A DNA stretch of 64,000 nt. Source: JBFLYC01 sp040756735 (lineage in GTDB: Bacteria > Bacillota > DSM-16504 > Desulfitibacterales > Desulfitibacteraceae). The position numbers and the translations under genes were made by a program. The stretch covers positions 124,001 through 188,000 of the forward strand of contig JBFLYC010000002.1 of the NCBI GenBank assembly GCA_040756735.1. The letters are read 5' to 3'. Numbering within the stretch: the stretch's first letter is position 1; every line of letters starts with the position of its first letter. Positions 42,784-52,140 of this stretch are shown here, piece after piece. The notes below the pieces were generated by a model. That model searched no databases. It saw only the letters and a list, made by a program, of their open reading frames with translations, and had not been told where the DNA came from.

Positions 42784-42985
42784 GGTGAATCGGGGGACGG
42801 TTCTGAATCGGGGGACGGTTCTTCGATTCAAAAAATGAATCGGGGGACGGTTCTTCGATTCAAAAAATAATGTGAAAATGAATCGAAGAACCGTCCCCTG
42901 AATCGCTCCCTGAATCGCTAATGTGAAAATGAATCGAAGAACCGTCCCCTGAATCGCTTCCCCTGAATCGCTGAATCACTCCAAG
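42784..42985. repeat. GAATCG-ended GGGGGACGGTTC repeat cluster between pgk and tpiA
   Basis: Three GAATCGGGGGACGGTTC arms, two of them ended by TTCGATTC, are followed by two inverted arms GAATCGAAGAACCGTCCCC ending in TGAATCG. Linkers AAAAAATGAAT and AATGTGAAAAT are repeated. The two halves can form one large hairpin. Confidence 0.9.
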
Positions 42986-43008
42986 GAAAGCAAAAGGAGG
43001 TAGTTTAT

Positions 43009-43761
43009 ATGCGAAAGCCTGTCATAGCGGGGAATTGGAAGATGTATAAGACAGTTCCGGAAACCCTGCAGTTTATAGATGAATTAAAGACAAAACTGCT
43101 TGAGAGGCAGGAAGTGGAAGTAATAGTTTGTCCATCTTTTACGGCTTTAAAGGACACGGTTGTAGCTTGTGCTGGAAGTCTGATTAATGTGGCAGCTCAA
43201 AACATGCACTGGGAAAATATCGGAGCTTTTACCGGGGAGGTTTCTCCGGTTATGCTAAAAGACCTGGGTGTAACCCACTGCATTATAGGTCACTCTGAAA
43301 GAAGGCAGTATTTTGCTGAGACGGATGACACTGTGAATAAAAAAGTACTGGCTGCTGTCGACCATGGAATAATCCCAATTTTATGCATAGGGGAAAGTTT
43401 GGAACAAAGAGAAGCAGGGCAAACCTTTGAAGTCGTTGAGAAACAAACCAGGGCAGCTTTAAGCGGCCTAACATCTGCTCAGGTGGCAGGATTGATTATT
43501 GCTTATGAACCCATTTGGGCCATTGGCACAGGCAAAACAGCTTCAGCGGAGGATGCTCAGGACGTAATCAGTAAAATCAGGGAGTTTATTGTGCAGGACT
43601 TTGGAGCAGATACCGCAGAAAAAATTAGGATTCAATACGGAGGTAGTGTGAAGCCAGAGAATATTACCAGCCTAATGGAACAAAAAGATATTGACGGCGC
43701 TCTGGTTGGAGGAGCAAGTTTAAATGTTGACAGCTTCCTGAAGATAGTTAATTACAGATAA
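43009..43761 (+). CDS. tpiA: Triosephosphate isomerase
   Basis: A 250-residue TIM barrel. GNWKMYKT (catalytic Lys near residue 11), GHSERRQYF (catalytic His near 95) and AYEPIWAIGTGKTAS (catalytic Glu near 166) are intact, with the phosphate-gripping GGSV near 209. AAAGGAGG precedes the ATG. Confidence 0.97.
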   Translation: MRKPVIAGNWKMYKTVPETLQFIDELKTKLLERQEVEVIVCPSFTALKDTVVACAGSLINVAAQNMHWENIGAFTGEVSPVMLKDLGVTHCIIGHSERRQYFAETDDTVNKKVLAAVDHGIIPILCIGESLEQREAGQTFEVVEKQTRAALSGLTSAQVAGLIIAYEPIWAIGTGKTASAEDAQDVISKIREFIVQDFGADTAEKIRIQYGGSVKPENITSLMEQKDIDGALVGGASLNVDSFLKIVNYR

Positions 43762-43775
43762 GTTTTTAAGAGGAA

Positions 43776-43858
43776 TACAGGAGTCAGAACACAGGAAACA
43801 GTTAAGGGCATTTGGATTTATTCTGAATTCTATCTCCTGAATTCTGAATTCTTAAGTT
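43776..43858. repeat. Imperfect inverted repeat between tpiA and gpmI
   Basis: GAATACAGGAGTCAGAACAC on the left and TCTCCTGAATTCTGAATTC on the right are partly complementary and could fold into a long hairpin. The sequence resembles the CAGAATA run after uvrC and is unlike the GGGGAC families. Confidence 0.5.
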
Positions 43859-43876
43859 AAGACAGGGTGATTGATT

Positions 43877-45415
43877 ATGGCAAGATTTAGACCAGTTGTT
43901 CTTAGTATTTTAGATGGTTGGGGAATTTCCACCAAGGAGTATGGTAATGCTATTCTCAAGGCAAACACACCAAATATGGACAAGTATTTTAAACAGTATC
44001 CAAATACCCTGCTTATAGCCTCAGGTGAAGCAGTAGGTTTGCCGGAAGGCCAGATGGGCAATAGCGAAGTGGGACATTTAAATATTGGAGCAGGCCGTAT
44101 TGTATACCAAGATTTAACCAGAATTAGCAAGGCTGTCAAAGACGGCAGTTTTTTTGCAAACCCTGTGCTGCAGCGGGCTTTGGAAAACTGTATGGGTCCC
44201 CAAGGCAAATCCTTACACCTTATGGGACTTGTTTCTGACGGCGGCGTACACAGCCATATGGATCACATCTTTGCACTTGTAGAAATGGCAAAACAAAAAA
44301 ACATCAAGAAATTATTTTTACATTGTTTTCTTGACGGCAGAGATGTTCCTCCCAAGAGCGCTGTGACTTACATAAAAATGCTGGAAGCGAAACTGGCAGG
44401 CAAAAATATTGGTAAGATATCCACCGTATCAGGTAGATATTACCCCATGGACAGGGACAAAAGGTGGGATAGAGTAGAAAAAGGTTATCGGGCAATGGTG
44501 GCAGGAGATGGAGAAAAGGCTGCTTCTGCAGTTGAAGCAGTGGAAAACTCCTACGCAGCAGGCATTACTGATGAGTTTGTCCTGCCTACTGTAATATATG
44601 AGGACGGTAAACCAGTAGGTGTGGTGCAAAAAGGTGATTCTATCATCTTCTTTAATTTCAGAGGTGACAGGGCAAGGCAGATAACCAGGGCCTTTGTTGA
44701 TGAGAAGTTTGAACACTTTGAAAGGCCTGGTGGATGGTTGCATCCTCATTATGTATGCATGACAGAATATGATGAAACTATCCATGCGCCTGTTGCTTTT
44801 CCTCCTGAAAAGCTGGAGAATACCCTGGGAGATGTACTGGCGGCAGAGGGGCTAAAGCAGCTGAGAATAGCTGAAACTGAAAAATATGCTCATGTAACCT
44901 TCTTCTTTAATGGCGGTGTGGAAAAGGAGAATCCCGGGGAGACAAGAATTTTAATTCCCTCATCCAAGGTAGCCACTTATGACCTGCAGCCGCAGATGAA
45001 AGCATACGAGATTACAGATACTTTAATTGAGAAAATAAATGAAGGGCAGCAGGATGTTATCATAGTAAACTACGCGAATCCTGACATGGTAGGGCATACA
45101 GGTGTTTTTGAGGCAGCAGTGCAGGCCCTTGAGGTGGTTGATGAGTGTATAGGAAAGGTTGTGGAAGCAGTGTTGGAAAAACAAGGAGTTATTCTCATTA
45201 CTGCAGACCATGGAAACGCTGATGAAATGATTGAAGAGGGCGGAAGCCCCCAAACTGCTCACACCTCGAATCTTGTTCCCCTTATTGCTGTAGGTTTACC
45301 GGAAGGTAAACAGTTGATAAGTGGCGGAAGTTTAAGGGACCTGGCGCCTACTATTTTAGAATTGTTGGAAATTGAAAAACCAGAAGAGATGACAGGTCAA
45401 AGCTTGATAGTTTAG
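43877..45415 (+). CDS. gpmI: 2,3-bisphosphoglycerate-independent phosphoglycerate mutase
   Basis: A 512-residue metal-dependent mutase. LDGWGIS near residue 11 gives the first metal Asp, GNSEVGHLNIGAGR near 59 the phosphoserine nucleophile, and DGRDVPPKSA and TADHGNADEM near 440 the remaining metal ligands. I prefer the ATG at 43877, with AGGGTG at proper spacing; a TTG six bases before is in frame. A half repeat follows before eno. Confidence 0.96.
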   Translation: MARFRPVVLSILDGWGISTKEYGNAILKANTPNMDKYFKQYPNTLLIASGEAVGLPEGQMGNSEVGHLNIGAGRIVYQDLTRISKAVKDGSFFANPVLQRALENCMGPQGKSLHLMGLVSDGGVHSHMDHIFALVEMAKQKNIKKLFLHCFLDGRDVPPKSAVTYIKMLEAKLAGKNIGKISTVSGRYYPMDRDKRWDRVEKGYRAMVAGDGEKAASAVEAVENSYAAGITDEFVLPTVIYEDGKPVGVVQKGDSIIFFNFRGDRARQITRAFVDEKFEHFERPGGWLHPHYVCMTEYDETIHAPVAFPPEKLENTLGDVLAAEGLKQLRIAETEKYAHVTFFFNGGVEKENPGETRILIPSSKVATYDLQPQMKAYEITDTLIEKINEGQQDVIIVNYANPDMVGHTGVFEAAVQALEVVDECIGKVVEAVLEKQGVILITADHGNADEMIEEGGSPQTAHTSNLVPLIAVGLPEGKQLISGGSLRDLAPTILELLEIEKPEEMTGQSLIV

Positions 45416-45440
45416 TTTGGAGGAATGTCCCCAAAATAAC
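45416..45440. repeat. Solitary right half of a GGAATGTCCCC repeat before eno
   Basis: TTTGGAGGAATGTCCCCAAAA is the closing arm of the GGGGACACACC/GGAATGTCCCC family without its opening arm. It sits between the gpmI stop and the eno ribosome binding site. Confidence 0.6.
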
Positions 45441-45457
45441 CAAAGGAGGCAAATTTA

Positions 45458-46756
45458 ATGACAATAATTTCTGATGTATATGCACGCGAGATTTTAGATT
45501 CCAGGGGTAATCCCACTGTGGAAGTTGAGGTTTATTTAGAAAGCGGCATCATGGGAAGGGCTGCAGTACCTTCAGGAGCCTCTACCGGCGCTTATGAAGC
45601 TGTGGAGCTCAGGGATGAAGATGCTGACAGGTATCTGGGTAAAGGTGTGTTAAAAGCTGTAGATAATGTTAACAGTATGATTGCGCCTGAAATTATCGGT
45701 ATGGATGCCCTTGACCAGATAGGTATCGACAGGCTGCTGCTGGAACTTGACGGTACTCCGAACAAGGCTAAACTTGGAGCCAATGCCATATTAGGGGTTT
45801 CTCTTGCTGCAGCCAGGGCTGCAGCTGAGGAGCTTGGACTGCCTTTATATCAATATATAGGTGGAGTAAATGCCAAGGATATGCCTGTGCCCATGTTAAA
45901 TATCTTAAATGGCGGAAAGCATGCTGATAATAATGTGGATATCCAGGAGTTTATGGTCATGCCCCTGGGCGCCGAGTCCTTTGCCCATGCTTTGAGAATA
46001 GGAACTGAGATTTTTCATAGCTTGAAGAAAGTACTTAAAGGCAAAGGACTAAATACTTCTGTGGGTGATGAGGGCGGCTTTGCTCCGAACCTGAACTCTA
46101 ATGAAGAAGCCCTGCAGGTGATCATGGAGGCCATTGAGAAGGCGGGTTACAAGGCAGGGGAAGAAGTCTACCTGGCATTAGATGTTGCTGCTACTGAAAT
46201 CTTTAAAGATGGAAAGTATAACCTGGCCGGTGAGGAAAAAGTGTTAACTTCTAGTGAGCTGGTGGATTTTTACGAGTACCTGGCAAATAAATATCCCATC
46301 ATTTCCATTGAGGATGGCCTGGCTGAGGATGATTGGGACGGCTGGAAGATCATGACTGATAGATTGGGTAAAAAGATTCAGATTGTGGGAGACGACCTGT
46401 TTGTCACAAACACGGACAGGTTGGCACAAGGTATTGAAAAAGGTGTGGCTAATTCCATCCTTGTTAAGGTTAATCAAATAGGAACTTTAACTGAAACTTT
46501 AGACACCATAGAAATGGCTAAAAGGGCTGGTTATACCTGCGTTATTTCACATCGTTCCGGTGAAACAGAGGACAGCACCATTGCTGACATTGCTGTGGCA
46601 ACCAATGCAGGGCAGATTAAAACAGGTGCGCCATCTAGAACAGACAGGGTTGCCAAGTACAACCAACTCTTAAGGATTGAAGGGGAGCTGGGTTACATGG
46701 CTAATTTCCGAGGTGTAAAGGCGTTCTATAATTTAAAGAAGAATTTAAAGAAGTGA
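45458..46756 (+). CDS. eno: Enolase
   Basis: A 432-residue enolase. The N-terminal SGASTGAYEAVELRD, the metal-binding LDVAATEIF (near residue 247), SIEDGLAEDDWDGW (near 288), GDDLFVTN (near 314) and the catalytic lysines in LVKVNQIGTLTET (near 340) and SHRSGETED (near 370) are all in place. AAAGGAGG precedes the ATG. It ends the glycolytic cluster and is followed by a terminator. Confidence 0.98.
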   Translation: MTIISDVYAREILDSRGNPTVEVEVYLESGIMGRAAVPSGASTGAYEAVELRDEDADRYLGKGVLKAVDNVNSMIAPEIIGMDALDQIGIDRLLLELDGTPNKAKLGANAILGVSLAAARAAAEELGLPLYQYIGGVNAKDMPVPMLNILNGGKHADNNVDIQEFMVMPLGAESFAHALRIGTEIFHSLKKVLKGKGLNTSVGDEGGFAPNLNSNEEALQVIMEAIEKAGYKAGEEVYLALDVAATEIFKDGKYNLAGEEKVLTSSELVDFYEYLANKYPIISIEDGLAEDDWDGWKIMTDRLGKKIQIVGDDLFVTNTDRLAQGIEKGVANSILVKVNQIGTLTETLDTIEMAKRAGYTCVISHRSGETEDSTIADIAVATNAGQIKTGAPSRTDRVAKYNQLLRIEGELGYMANFRGVKAFYNLKKNLKK

Positions 46757-46762
46757 GAAAGT

Positions 46763-46794
46763 GGGGCCCATAGGTTTGCTTTTGGGCCCCTTTG
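46763..46794 (+). terminator. Rho-independent terminator after eno
   Basis: GGGGCCCA (46763-46770) pairs with TGGGCCCC (46783-46790) and is followed by TTTGT. It lies seven bases past the eno stop. Confidence 0.8.
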
Positions 46795-46956
46795 TATGTC
46801 CCAACTGTTTCTAGCTAATAATAGTCATAGAAAAAGATAATGATATCAAAAGTACTTTGTATACATTCCAGTTTTTCTGTTTATTGTTTTTTACCCATGG
46901 TTATGCTAAAATGTATTTGTTTGGCTGAAAGGATGTTGGAATGGGAGGTGACCTTT

Positions 46957-47178
46957 GTGAGGACTGTAATAATTGGACTGCAGGTGATAGTATCTCTGGG
47001 GTTGATAGCCACGGTTTTGCTGCAGTCAGGAAAAAGCGCCGGTATTTCAGGCGCCATAGCAGGCGGCGCTGAAAGCTTTTTTGGAAAGAAGAAAGGCATG
47101 GATAAATTTCTTGCAAAACTTTCTACCGGTTTTGCTATAGCTTTTTTAATAATAACCCTATTGTTATCCATAATTTAA
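46957..47178 (+). CDS. secG: Protein-export membrane protein SecG
   Basis: A 73-residue two-helix subunit of the SecYEG translocon. Helix 1 is IIGLQVIVSLGLIATVLLQS and helix 2 LSTGFAIAFLIITLLLSII, joined by the conserved GKSAGISGAIAGGAESFFGKK loop region. The GTG at 46957 follows GGGAGGTG by six bases and gives the right family length; the longer upstream frame has no such support. Its position after eno is the common Firmicute order eno-secG-esterase-rnr. Confidence 0.93.
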   Translation: MRTVIIGLQVIVSLGLIATVLLQSGKSAGISGAIAGGAESFFGKKKGMDKFLAKLSTGFAIAFLIITLLLSII

Positions 47179-47216
47179 AATAAAAAATTTATTAGGTTTA
47201 AGGGAGGAGTATTACT

Positions 47217-49217
47217 TTGTTTCCGCTTGAATACTTAGCTCCAGTCTTTGGAGTAGTAGCCTTAATTTTTGCCTTTATACTCATCATGAGAATTAATAAT
47301 GCTGATCCGGGTAATGACACCATGCAGCAAATTGCAGATGCCATTCATGAGGGTGCAATGGCTTTTCTAAGAAGGCAGTATACAACTTTGATTATCTTTG
47401 TGGCCATTTTAGCCGGTTTAATTTTAGTAGCAGGTTTTTTAACCCCTGGAGCTGACAGCCTTCAGCCAGCCACTGCCATAGCCTTTATTGCAGGCGCCTT
47501 TTGTTCCGGATTAGCCGGTTATATTGGTATGAATGTGGCTACAAAAGCAAATGTTAGAACCGCAAATGCTGCTCAGACCAGCGCAAACAGCGCTTTGGGG
47601 GTAGCATTTTCCGGCGGTGCAGTTATGGGCATGTCTGTTGTTGGCCTGGGTCTTCTAGGCTTGGGTATTGTTAACATTATTTTTGAAAGTCCTCAGGTAG
47701 TCAATGGCTTTGCATTGGGAGCCAGCTCTATAGCTTTATTCGCCAGGGTTGGCGGGGGCATCTACACCAAGGCGGCCGATGTTGGGGCTGACCTTGTTGG
47801 TAAAGTAGAAGCCGGTATTCCTGAAGACGACCCAAGAAACCCGGCAGTTATTGCAGATAATGTGGGAGACAATGTGGGTGACGTAGCCGGAATGGGTGCA
47901 GACTTATTCGAGTCCTATGTGGGCTCAATTATTGCTGCTATAGCCCTTGCTGCCGTGTTAGGAATTGAAAATGGAACAATACTGCCTTTGATGATTGCCG
48001 GTGCAGGTATTGTTGCTTCTATCATAGGAACCTTTTTCGTAAAAACCAATGAGGGAGCTAATGCTCAGAGAGCCCTCAATACAGGATCAGTAGTCGCCTA
48101 TGTCCTTGCTGTTGCCGCTACCTACTTCCTGACTAGAGGTTTGCTATCCCCTGATATCAGTACAGGAGTGTTTATTGCAACAGTTGCAGGACTTCTGTCA
48201 GGTGGGCTAATTGGTAAAATAACAGAGTATTATACCTCAGCCGACTTTAATCCTACCAAGGAGATCTCTAAAGCTTCACAAACAGGAACTGCCACAAACA
48301 TTATTCGTGGTATAAGCACCGGTATGATGAGTACCATGCTGCCCATCCTTGTAATTGTGGTTGCTATTCTTTTAGCTTACAAATATGCAGGTTTATATGG
48401 TATTGCCCTGGCAGCAGTTGGAATGCTTTCCACAACAGGAATGACTGTTGCTGTGGATGCTTACGGGCCAATAGCTGATAATGCAGGCGGTATTGCAGAA
48501 ATGTCTCATCTTGATCCCAGTGTTAGAAAGATTACCGATAAGTTGGATTCAGTAGGGAATACCACTGCTGCAATAGGTAAAGGTTTTGCCATCGGTTCAG
48601 CCGCCCTCACTGCCCTGGCACTCTTTTCGGCTTATACCAAGGCTGCAGGAATTGCGGTTATTGATATTACCACACCAAATGTTATTGCTGGCTTGTTCAT
48701 CGGCGGTATGCTGCCCTTCCTGTTCTCAGCATTAACCATGCAGGCTGTTGGACGAGCAGCATTTGATATGATAGAAGAAGTACGCAGGCAGTTCAGAGAT
48801 ATCCCCGGCGTAATGGAAGGAACCACAAAGCCTGATTATGCTAACTGTGTTAGCATCAGCACCAAAGCAGCATTAAGAGAAATGGTTATACCTGGAATCC
48901 TTGCAGTTGCTGCTCCAATCATTGTTGGGCTATTCCCAGGACTTGGCAAGGAAGCTTTAGGGGGAATGCTTGCCGGCGCCCTGGTTTCAGGTTTCTTGTT
49001 GGCCATTATGATGGCCAATGCAGGTGGCGCCTGGGACAATGCCAAGAAATACATTGAAACCGGTCAATACGGCGGAAAAGGCTCACCGGCCCATGCCGCA
49101 GCAGTAACTGGCGATACTGTTGGCGATCCCTTTAAGGATACTTCAGGTCCTTCTATCAATATTTTAATTAAATTAATGACCATTGTTTCTTTGGTGTTTG
49201 CCCCTCTGTTCCTGTAG
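47217..49217 (+). CDS. hppA: Membrane-bound ion-translocating pyrophosphatase, K+-dependent type
   Basis: A 666-residue pump with about 16 helices that couples PPi hydrolysis to ion export. The substrate site is visible in ADVGADLVGKVEAGIPEDDP (near residue 182) and DNVGDNVGDVAGMGADLFES. GNTTAAIGKG near residue 440 has Ala where K+-independent enzymes have Lys, so it should need K+. The Glu in ADLFESYVGS matches the position seen in Na+-pumping members, suggesting Na+ export; this last point is inference. It starts at TTG after GGGAGGAG. It saves energy from biosynthetic PPi. Confidence 0.93.
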   Translation: MFPLEYLAPVFGVVALIFAFILIMRINNADPGNDTMQQIADAIHEGAMAFLRRQYTTLIIFVAILAGLILVAGFLTPGADSLQPATAIAFIAGAFCSGLAGYIGMNVATKANVRTANAAQTSANSALGVAFSGGAVMGMSVVGLGLLGLGIVNIIFESPQVVNGFALGASSIALFARVGGGIYTKAADVGADLVGKVEAGIPEDDPRNPAVIADNVGDNVGDVAGMGADLFESYVGSIIAAIALAAVLGIENGTILPLMIAGAGIVASIIGTFFVKTNEGANAQRALNTGSVVAYVLAVAATYFLTRGLLSPDISTGVFIATVAGLLSGGLIGKITEYYTSADFNPTKEISKASQTGTATNIIRGISTGMMSTMLPILVIVVAILLAYKYAGLYGIALAAVGMLSTTGMTVAVDAYGPIADNAGGIAEMSHLDPSVRKITDKLDSVGNTTAAIGKGFAIGSAALTALALFSAYTKAAGIAVIDITTPNVIAGLFIGGMLPFLFSALTMQAVGRAAFDMIEEVRRQFRDIPGVMEGTTKPDYANCVSISTKAALREMVIPGILAVAAPIIVGLFPGLGKEALGGMLAGALVSGFLLAIMMANAGGAWDNAKKYIETGQYGGKGSPAHAAAVTGDTVGDPFKDTSGPSINILIKLMTIVSLVFAPLFL

Positions 49218-49258
49218 GATTTCACTATTGGAGGAATAATGGCGGCCATGAAATGAAT

Positions 49259-49366
49259 GGGGACACACCTCTTCAATAGGGTACACGGTGCATGAGACAG
49301 GAAGCAGGATTTGTTCATGCCTCTTGCTTCATGTTTCTTGCCTCTTGAATTGAGGAATGTCACCAA
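49259..49366. repeat. Second copy of the composite GGGGACACACC element
   Basis: This closely matches the element at 5643-5754 over its whole length, including the inner ATGAGACAGGAAGCAGGATT ... CTTGCTTCATGTTTCTTGC segment. Its closing arm has decayed (AATGTCACCAA). It lies between the hppA stop and the hppA terminator, as if inserted there. Confidence 0.85.
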
Positions 49367-49374
49367 AGGATAAG

Positions 49375-49407
49375 AGAGTATTGGCTGTTTAGTCAATACT
49401 CTTTGTT
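49375..49407 (+). terminator. Rho-independent terminator after hppA
   Basis: AGAGTATTG (49375-49383) pairs with CAATACTCT (49394-49402), followed by TTGTTAT. It is pushed about 150 bases from the hppA stop by the repeat element. Confidence 0.7.
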
Positions 49408-49464
49408 ATGCATCCGGCATATAATTATATAAAAATGGAGCACATGTAAAGGAGTGATTGTGCT

Positions 49465-50205
49465 TTGACAATTAAGGGAGCTGAACCATTTTACCTGGAA
49501 GGCAATAAAATAGGATGCCTTCTTATCCATGGTTTGTCAAGCAGTCCTTCAGAAATGCGTCCCCTGGGGGAATTCTTGAATGGTATGGGTTATACTGTAG
49601 CTGCTCCGCTGCTGCCAGGCCATGGAACTCAGCCAGAGGACCTTTTGAAATATACATGGCGTGACTGGTATTATGAAATTGAGAGAACTTTTACTGAACT
49701 CAAAATGCACTGCTCGCAAATCTATTTAATGGGTTTATCGTTAGGCGGTCTGCTGGCTCTTTTTGGAGCAATTAACGGTATGGCTATTTCAGGGGTAGTT
49801 CCCATGGCTGTTCCTATATACCTGGGCCATCGTATGGCCTATGCCGCTCCGCTTTTGAAATATTTCCTGAAGTACCGTAACAAGGAAGAAAGACCTGATG
49901 CGCCAAAGCAGAGCTCACAGAGAGTTGCTTATGATGTTCAGTGTATTCATAGTGTGCATGAGCTTTTAAAGCTTAGAAGTATGGTCATTAAAGGGCTGCC
50001 CAAGGTTAACACAAAGGTAATGGTGGCACATTCCAAGGATGATTGGATAGCTCTGCCCAGCAGCGCACTTTTTATACATAAACGCCTGGGTTCTTCACCG
50101 AAAATCCTTAAGTGGCTCTCACATTCAGGTCACATCATAACCATGGGGCCTGAAAAAGAAGAACTTTTTACACAGATTGACTATTTTATAACCAACACAA
50201 GGTAA
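49465..50205 (+). CDS. Alpha/beta-hydrolase, carboxylesterase/monoacylglycerol lipase type
   Basis: A 246-residue serine hydrolase. The oxyanion region is LLIHGLSSSPSEM near residue 18, the nucleophile elbow GLSLGG near 92, the acid in HSKDDWI near 193 and the His in SHSGHII near 222. It corresponds to the esterase (Est/YvaK-like) between secG and rnr in Bacillus, a monoglyceride-type esterase. The start is TTG after AAAGGAGTG. Confidence 0.9.
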   Translation: MTIKGAEPFYLEGNKIGCLLIHGLSSSPSEMRPLGEFLNGMGYTVAAPLLPGHGTQPEDLLKYTWRDWYYEIERTFTELKMHCSQIYLMGLSLGGLLALFGAINGMAISGVVPMAVPIYLGHRMAYAAPLLKYFLKYRNKEERPDAPKQSSQRVAYDVQCIHSVHELLKLRSMVIKGLPKVNTKVMVAHSKDDWIALPSSALFIHKRLGSSPKILKWLSHSGHIITMGPEKEELFTQIDYFITNTR

Positions 50206-50215
50206 ACAAATGTCT

Positions 50216-50476
50216 CTAATCATCAAACTTTAGATCCATTTTCTTGACCTTTACTCTATGGACCTGGTTAAGCTCATTTTCCAGGTCTTCTACTTCTTCT
50301 TTGCTTCCACAGAGATTAAGGATAATCAAACCGTTGTCACTGCACTTGTCCCCTGCCTGATGCAGGCCAAGGCGCATATTGATGATGTAGCCATACTTGG
50401 TTAGAGTGTCTTGGACTTTAGGCACAGCCTCTGTTCTACTATCAATGAGGATAGCCATGACAGATGTACTTTCCAT
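50216..50476 (-). CDS. ACT-like regulator (iron-only hydrogenase system regulator type)
   Basis: An 86-residue protein resembling the TM1266-type family: SVMAILIDSRTEAVPKVQDT, then YIINMRLGLHQAGDK and a hydrophobic LIILNLCGS strand, as in NikR/ACT-like ferredoxin folds. In other anaerobes members lie near [FeFe]-hydrogenase maturation genes; none are in this window. I use the ATG at 50476, with GGGAGG upstream, rather than a GTG three codons earlier that overlaps the site. It is convergent with the esterase. Confidence 0.72.
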   Translation of the reverse strand: MESTSVMAILIDSRTEAVPKVQDTLTKYGYIINMRLGLHQAGDKCSDNGLIILNLCGSKEEVEDLENELNQVHRVKVKKMDLKFDD

Positions 50477-51057
50477 TATTTTCACCTCCCGTAACGGTAG
50501 ATAATAGCTTGTATTGACAGAAAACTAGTTCAGGAGCATAATTCCTTATTATTATGCCAATATTAACTTTAGTAAAAACAAACTTCGACTATACATTATT
50601 CATGAAGGTCAGGAGTTAAATCCTTTAGCCCTATTGGTATGGGATGTTTAGATATTTCAATATGTGCTTTACTTCATGAACGCATAGTAGCAAATAATAC
50701 TTCTAAAATAAGTAAAATTGTATTTTAGTATAAATTATTCCTAAAAGATAAATACATTCTATTTTATGTTGTAAATATTTATTGCTTAACTACAATGAAA
50801 AACCTATCGTTACATTGTATATTCATGGGGAAGTGAAAAGTTAAAAAAGAATTTATCTTCATGTTTTTTATGAGTAATCTCAGAAACTAATTTCCAGTAG
50901 TTAGACGAACTAGTTTGCTAGCGGAAAATGAGGTGATATTCAAAGAGACAGTTGTTGATTGATGGTAAACAAGAAGAGTGCGTTCAAAAAGAGCATAACA
51001 AAATAAGCTTAGCAAAATAGGCTTTAAAAAACATGCAAACAGGCCACTAATATAAAA
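50477..51057. other. AT-rich gene-free stretch
   Basis: About 580 bases between the ACT-like regulator and the IS remnant. Both strands show frequent stops and no ribosome binding site followed by a credible frame. I see no tRNA, riboswitch or GGGGAC repeat in it. It may include the outer end of the insertion sequence. Confidence 0.6.
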
Positions 51058-51639
51058 CTAGGCAGCCCTTTGAACTAAATCTTCAAGGATTGAAACGAAA
51101 TTGAAATTAGACATTTTAAGCCTAGCATCAAGGTGGATGTTGATGGAATGGATAGTAGTCCAAAAGTTCAGGCGTTTTTTACCCCTGGCCCGTGCCTTTT
51201 GGGGGCAACGCCATTTAATTCTACAACGATCATTTTGGTCCTTTTTGGCTTTGGAAACCTGGGGGTTCTCCAACCACAACCGGTTTAAAAAGTCGTAATG
51301 ATTACCAACATCAGGCACATCTGAAGAAGAAACGCCAATCATAGCACAAAGAAGAGAATCAGCTTTAAGTTTTTCAACCCATTTAGTAATACTATGTTCA
51401 CCTAGCTCAGACATCAAGACAAAAGAACGAAAGATCTCCGGCTGGTTCTTGGCAGGCTTGCCAGTATAGGAGTAATAAGGCTCCAAAACAGGCTTTAGGA
51501 CATCAAGGTCTAAGATATACAGTTTAGAAAGAGCCTTAGCATAATACTCCACCCTGCTTTTATCCGCAAGATAAACCGGCAGGATACTATTGATTAAAAA
51601 CTTTTGATATTCGGCGTGAGGACGCCAATAACCTAACAT
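51058..51639 (-). mobile_element. Truncated IS transposase (IS1182/IS4-like)
   Basis: A 193-residue frame with the N-terminal part of a DDE transposase of the IS1182/DUF772 type: LGYWRPHAEYQKFLINSILP, LSKLYILDLDVLKPVLEPYY and GNHYDFLNRLWLENP. Full-length members exceed 450 residues; the catalytic DDE core is absent, and after KARARGKKRLNFW the sequence no longer follows the family start, suggesting an internal deletion. GGGGTGAT precedes the ATG, so the fragment may still be translated but should be inactive. Confidence 0.7.
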
Positions 51640-51835
51640 TAAAAATCACCCCGAAACAAGAAGTAATGGTAATTAATACCATCCATCTCGATTGTGGGGG
51701 CGATTCAAAAAAGTCAAGGTAGATTGCATCCATAAAAGTATTAATATGGTAATTTATCTGGAAAAAGTTTTGCGTTTTAACCTTGATATTTGGGGGTGAA
51801 GGTAAAAAGGTGTCCCTCGAAAGTCAAGCGTATCA

Positions 51836-52006
51836 ATGGAACTAAGTTTCCGAAAGTATTCGGGAATCAGTAAGGAGGAAGTCCCCGGGTTTGCAGACCA
51901 GCTGGTTAATAAATATTATCGTGTCAGAAATCCCAGGCCAATGAGCCTTGAAGAAAGTCAAAAGCTCAGCGAGTATTTATGGGAAGGCAAATTGTCAAGA
52001 GTATAA
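51836..52006 (+). CDS. Possible small protein of 56 residues
   Basis: A short frame encoding MELSFRKYSGISKEEVPGFA and a helical, charged remainder ending YLWEGKLSRV. It has a plausible small-protein composition (aromatic and charged residues mixed, no low complexity) and is followed at once by a terminator hairpin. It lacks a convincing ribosome binding site. I do not recognise it; it may be the 3' remnant of a gene cut by the neighbouring IS. Confidence 0.35.
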   Translation: MELSFRKYSGISKEEVPGFADQLVNKYYRVRNPRPMSLEESQKLSEYLWEGKLSRV

Positions 52007-52041
52007 AACCGAATGCATGATGCATAACCTCCTCCTCACTC

Positions 52042-52078
52042 GAGATGTATCTGTAAAAGCTACATCTCTTTCCTTTTT
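52042..52078 (+). terminator. Rho-independent terminator before rnr
   Basis: GAGATGTA (52042-52049) pairs with TACATCTC (52061-52068), followed by TTTCCTTTTTG. It closes whatever is transcribed through the small frame upstream. Confidence 0.75.
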
Positions 52079-52140
52079 GTGAATGGCTTTTTTTTAGCGT
52101 CCTTGACACATCTTGGTAAAATATAGTATTGTTTTTGGGG

